Shown here: positions 19,915 to 19,915 of the stretch, piece after piece
Layout: each line of letters starts with the position of its first letter
Numbering within the stretch: the first letter of the stretch is position 1
Origin: Robinsoniella peoriensis
Lineage (GTDB): Bacteria > Bacillota > Clostridia > Lachnospirales > Lachnospiraceae
Reading direction: 5' to 3' (one strand)
DNA: 19,915 bases
Assembly (NCBI RefSeq): GCF_042680125.1
Contig: NZ_JBHTNY010000077.1
The notes under the pieces: model-generated
The model's database searches: none
What the model was told of the DNA's origin: nothing
What the model saw: only the letters and a program-made list of their open reading frames with translations
Made by a program: the position numbers and the translations under genes

Positions 19915-19915
19915 T

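Overview
The window is almost entirely a block of minus-strand genes from a low-GC, anaerobe-type Firmicute, most likely a gut Clostridia member. This is inferred from gene families, AT-rich spacers and strong GGAGG ribosome-binding sites; the species cannot be named. It is the interior of an integrative and conjugative element (ICE) that carries a large arsenic-resistance cargo.

Both ends carry the same 76-base sequence in inverted orientation (1..76 and 19839..19914). Read from outside inwards it encodes the last 18 residues of an IS3-type transposase, a stop codon and a terminus ending in CA. I read it as the right end of two oppositely oriented IS copies. The left copy cuts a serine recombinase gene after codon 25. 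The right copy cuts an M23 peptidase gene. The 20 kb between them therefore looks like a composite-transposon arrangement inside an ICE, and probably also the place where an assembler stopped.

In transcription order (right to left), the ICE backbone is: M23 peptidase remnant, a DUF3846-like gene, a DUF6103-like gene, a 427-base repeat-rich gap that is a candidate oriT, a MobC-like accessory gene, a MobP-type relaxase fused to ten Sel1 repeats, a 41-codon ORF, a DUF3991/TOPRIM gene, a VirD4/TraG coupling protein and a small HTH protein. After the cargo it resumes with a sigma factor preceded by a 55-codon ORF containing a terminator, then a SHOCT protein and the recombinase stub. One frameshifted zinc-ribbon gene lies on the plus strand.

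The arsenic cargo (about 2.0-11.5 kb) has two transcription units. The upstream unit has a consensus promoter and ArsR-type palindrome, then arsR, an ArsP/UPF0718 permease, a dicluster ferredoxin, a membrane-anchored thioredoxin, a CcdA-type electron transporter and a Cys-rich thioredoxin, ending at a 17-bp-stem terminator. The downstream unit has a palindrome, a 45-codon ORF, arsR, acr3, a 65-codon ORF made of 16-residue repeats, an MFS exporter, arsD, arsA and arsC, ending at a terminator near 1.9 kb. Together these would reduce arsenate (ArsC), deliver arsenite (ArsD to ArsA), pump it out (Acr3), and export organic or trivalent arsenicals (ArsP) with a thiol and iron-sulfur redox relay.

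The least explained items are the two small cargo ORFs with internal repeats, the Cys-rich CCxGGxC-type tails shared by three different cargo proteins, the ferredoxin/thioredoxin/CcdA relay, and small ORFs that contain hairpins.
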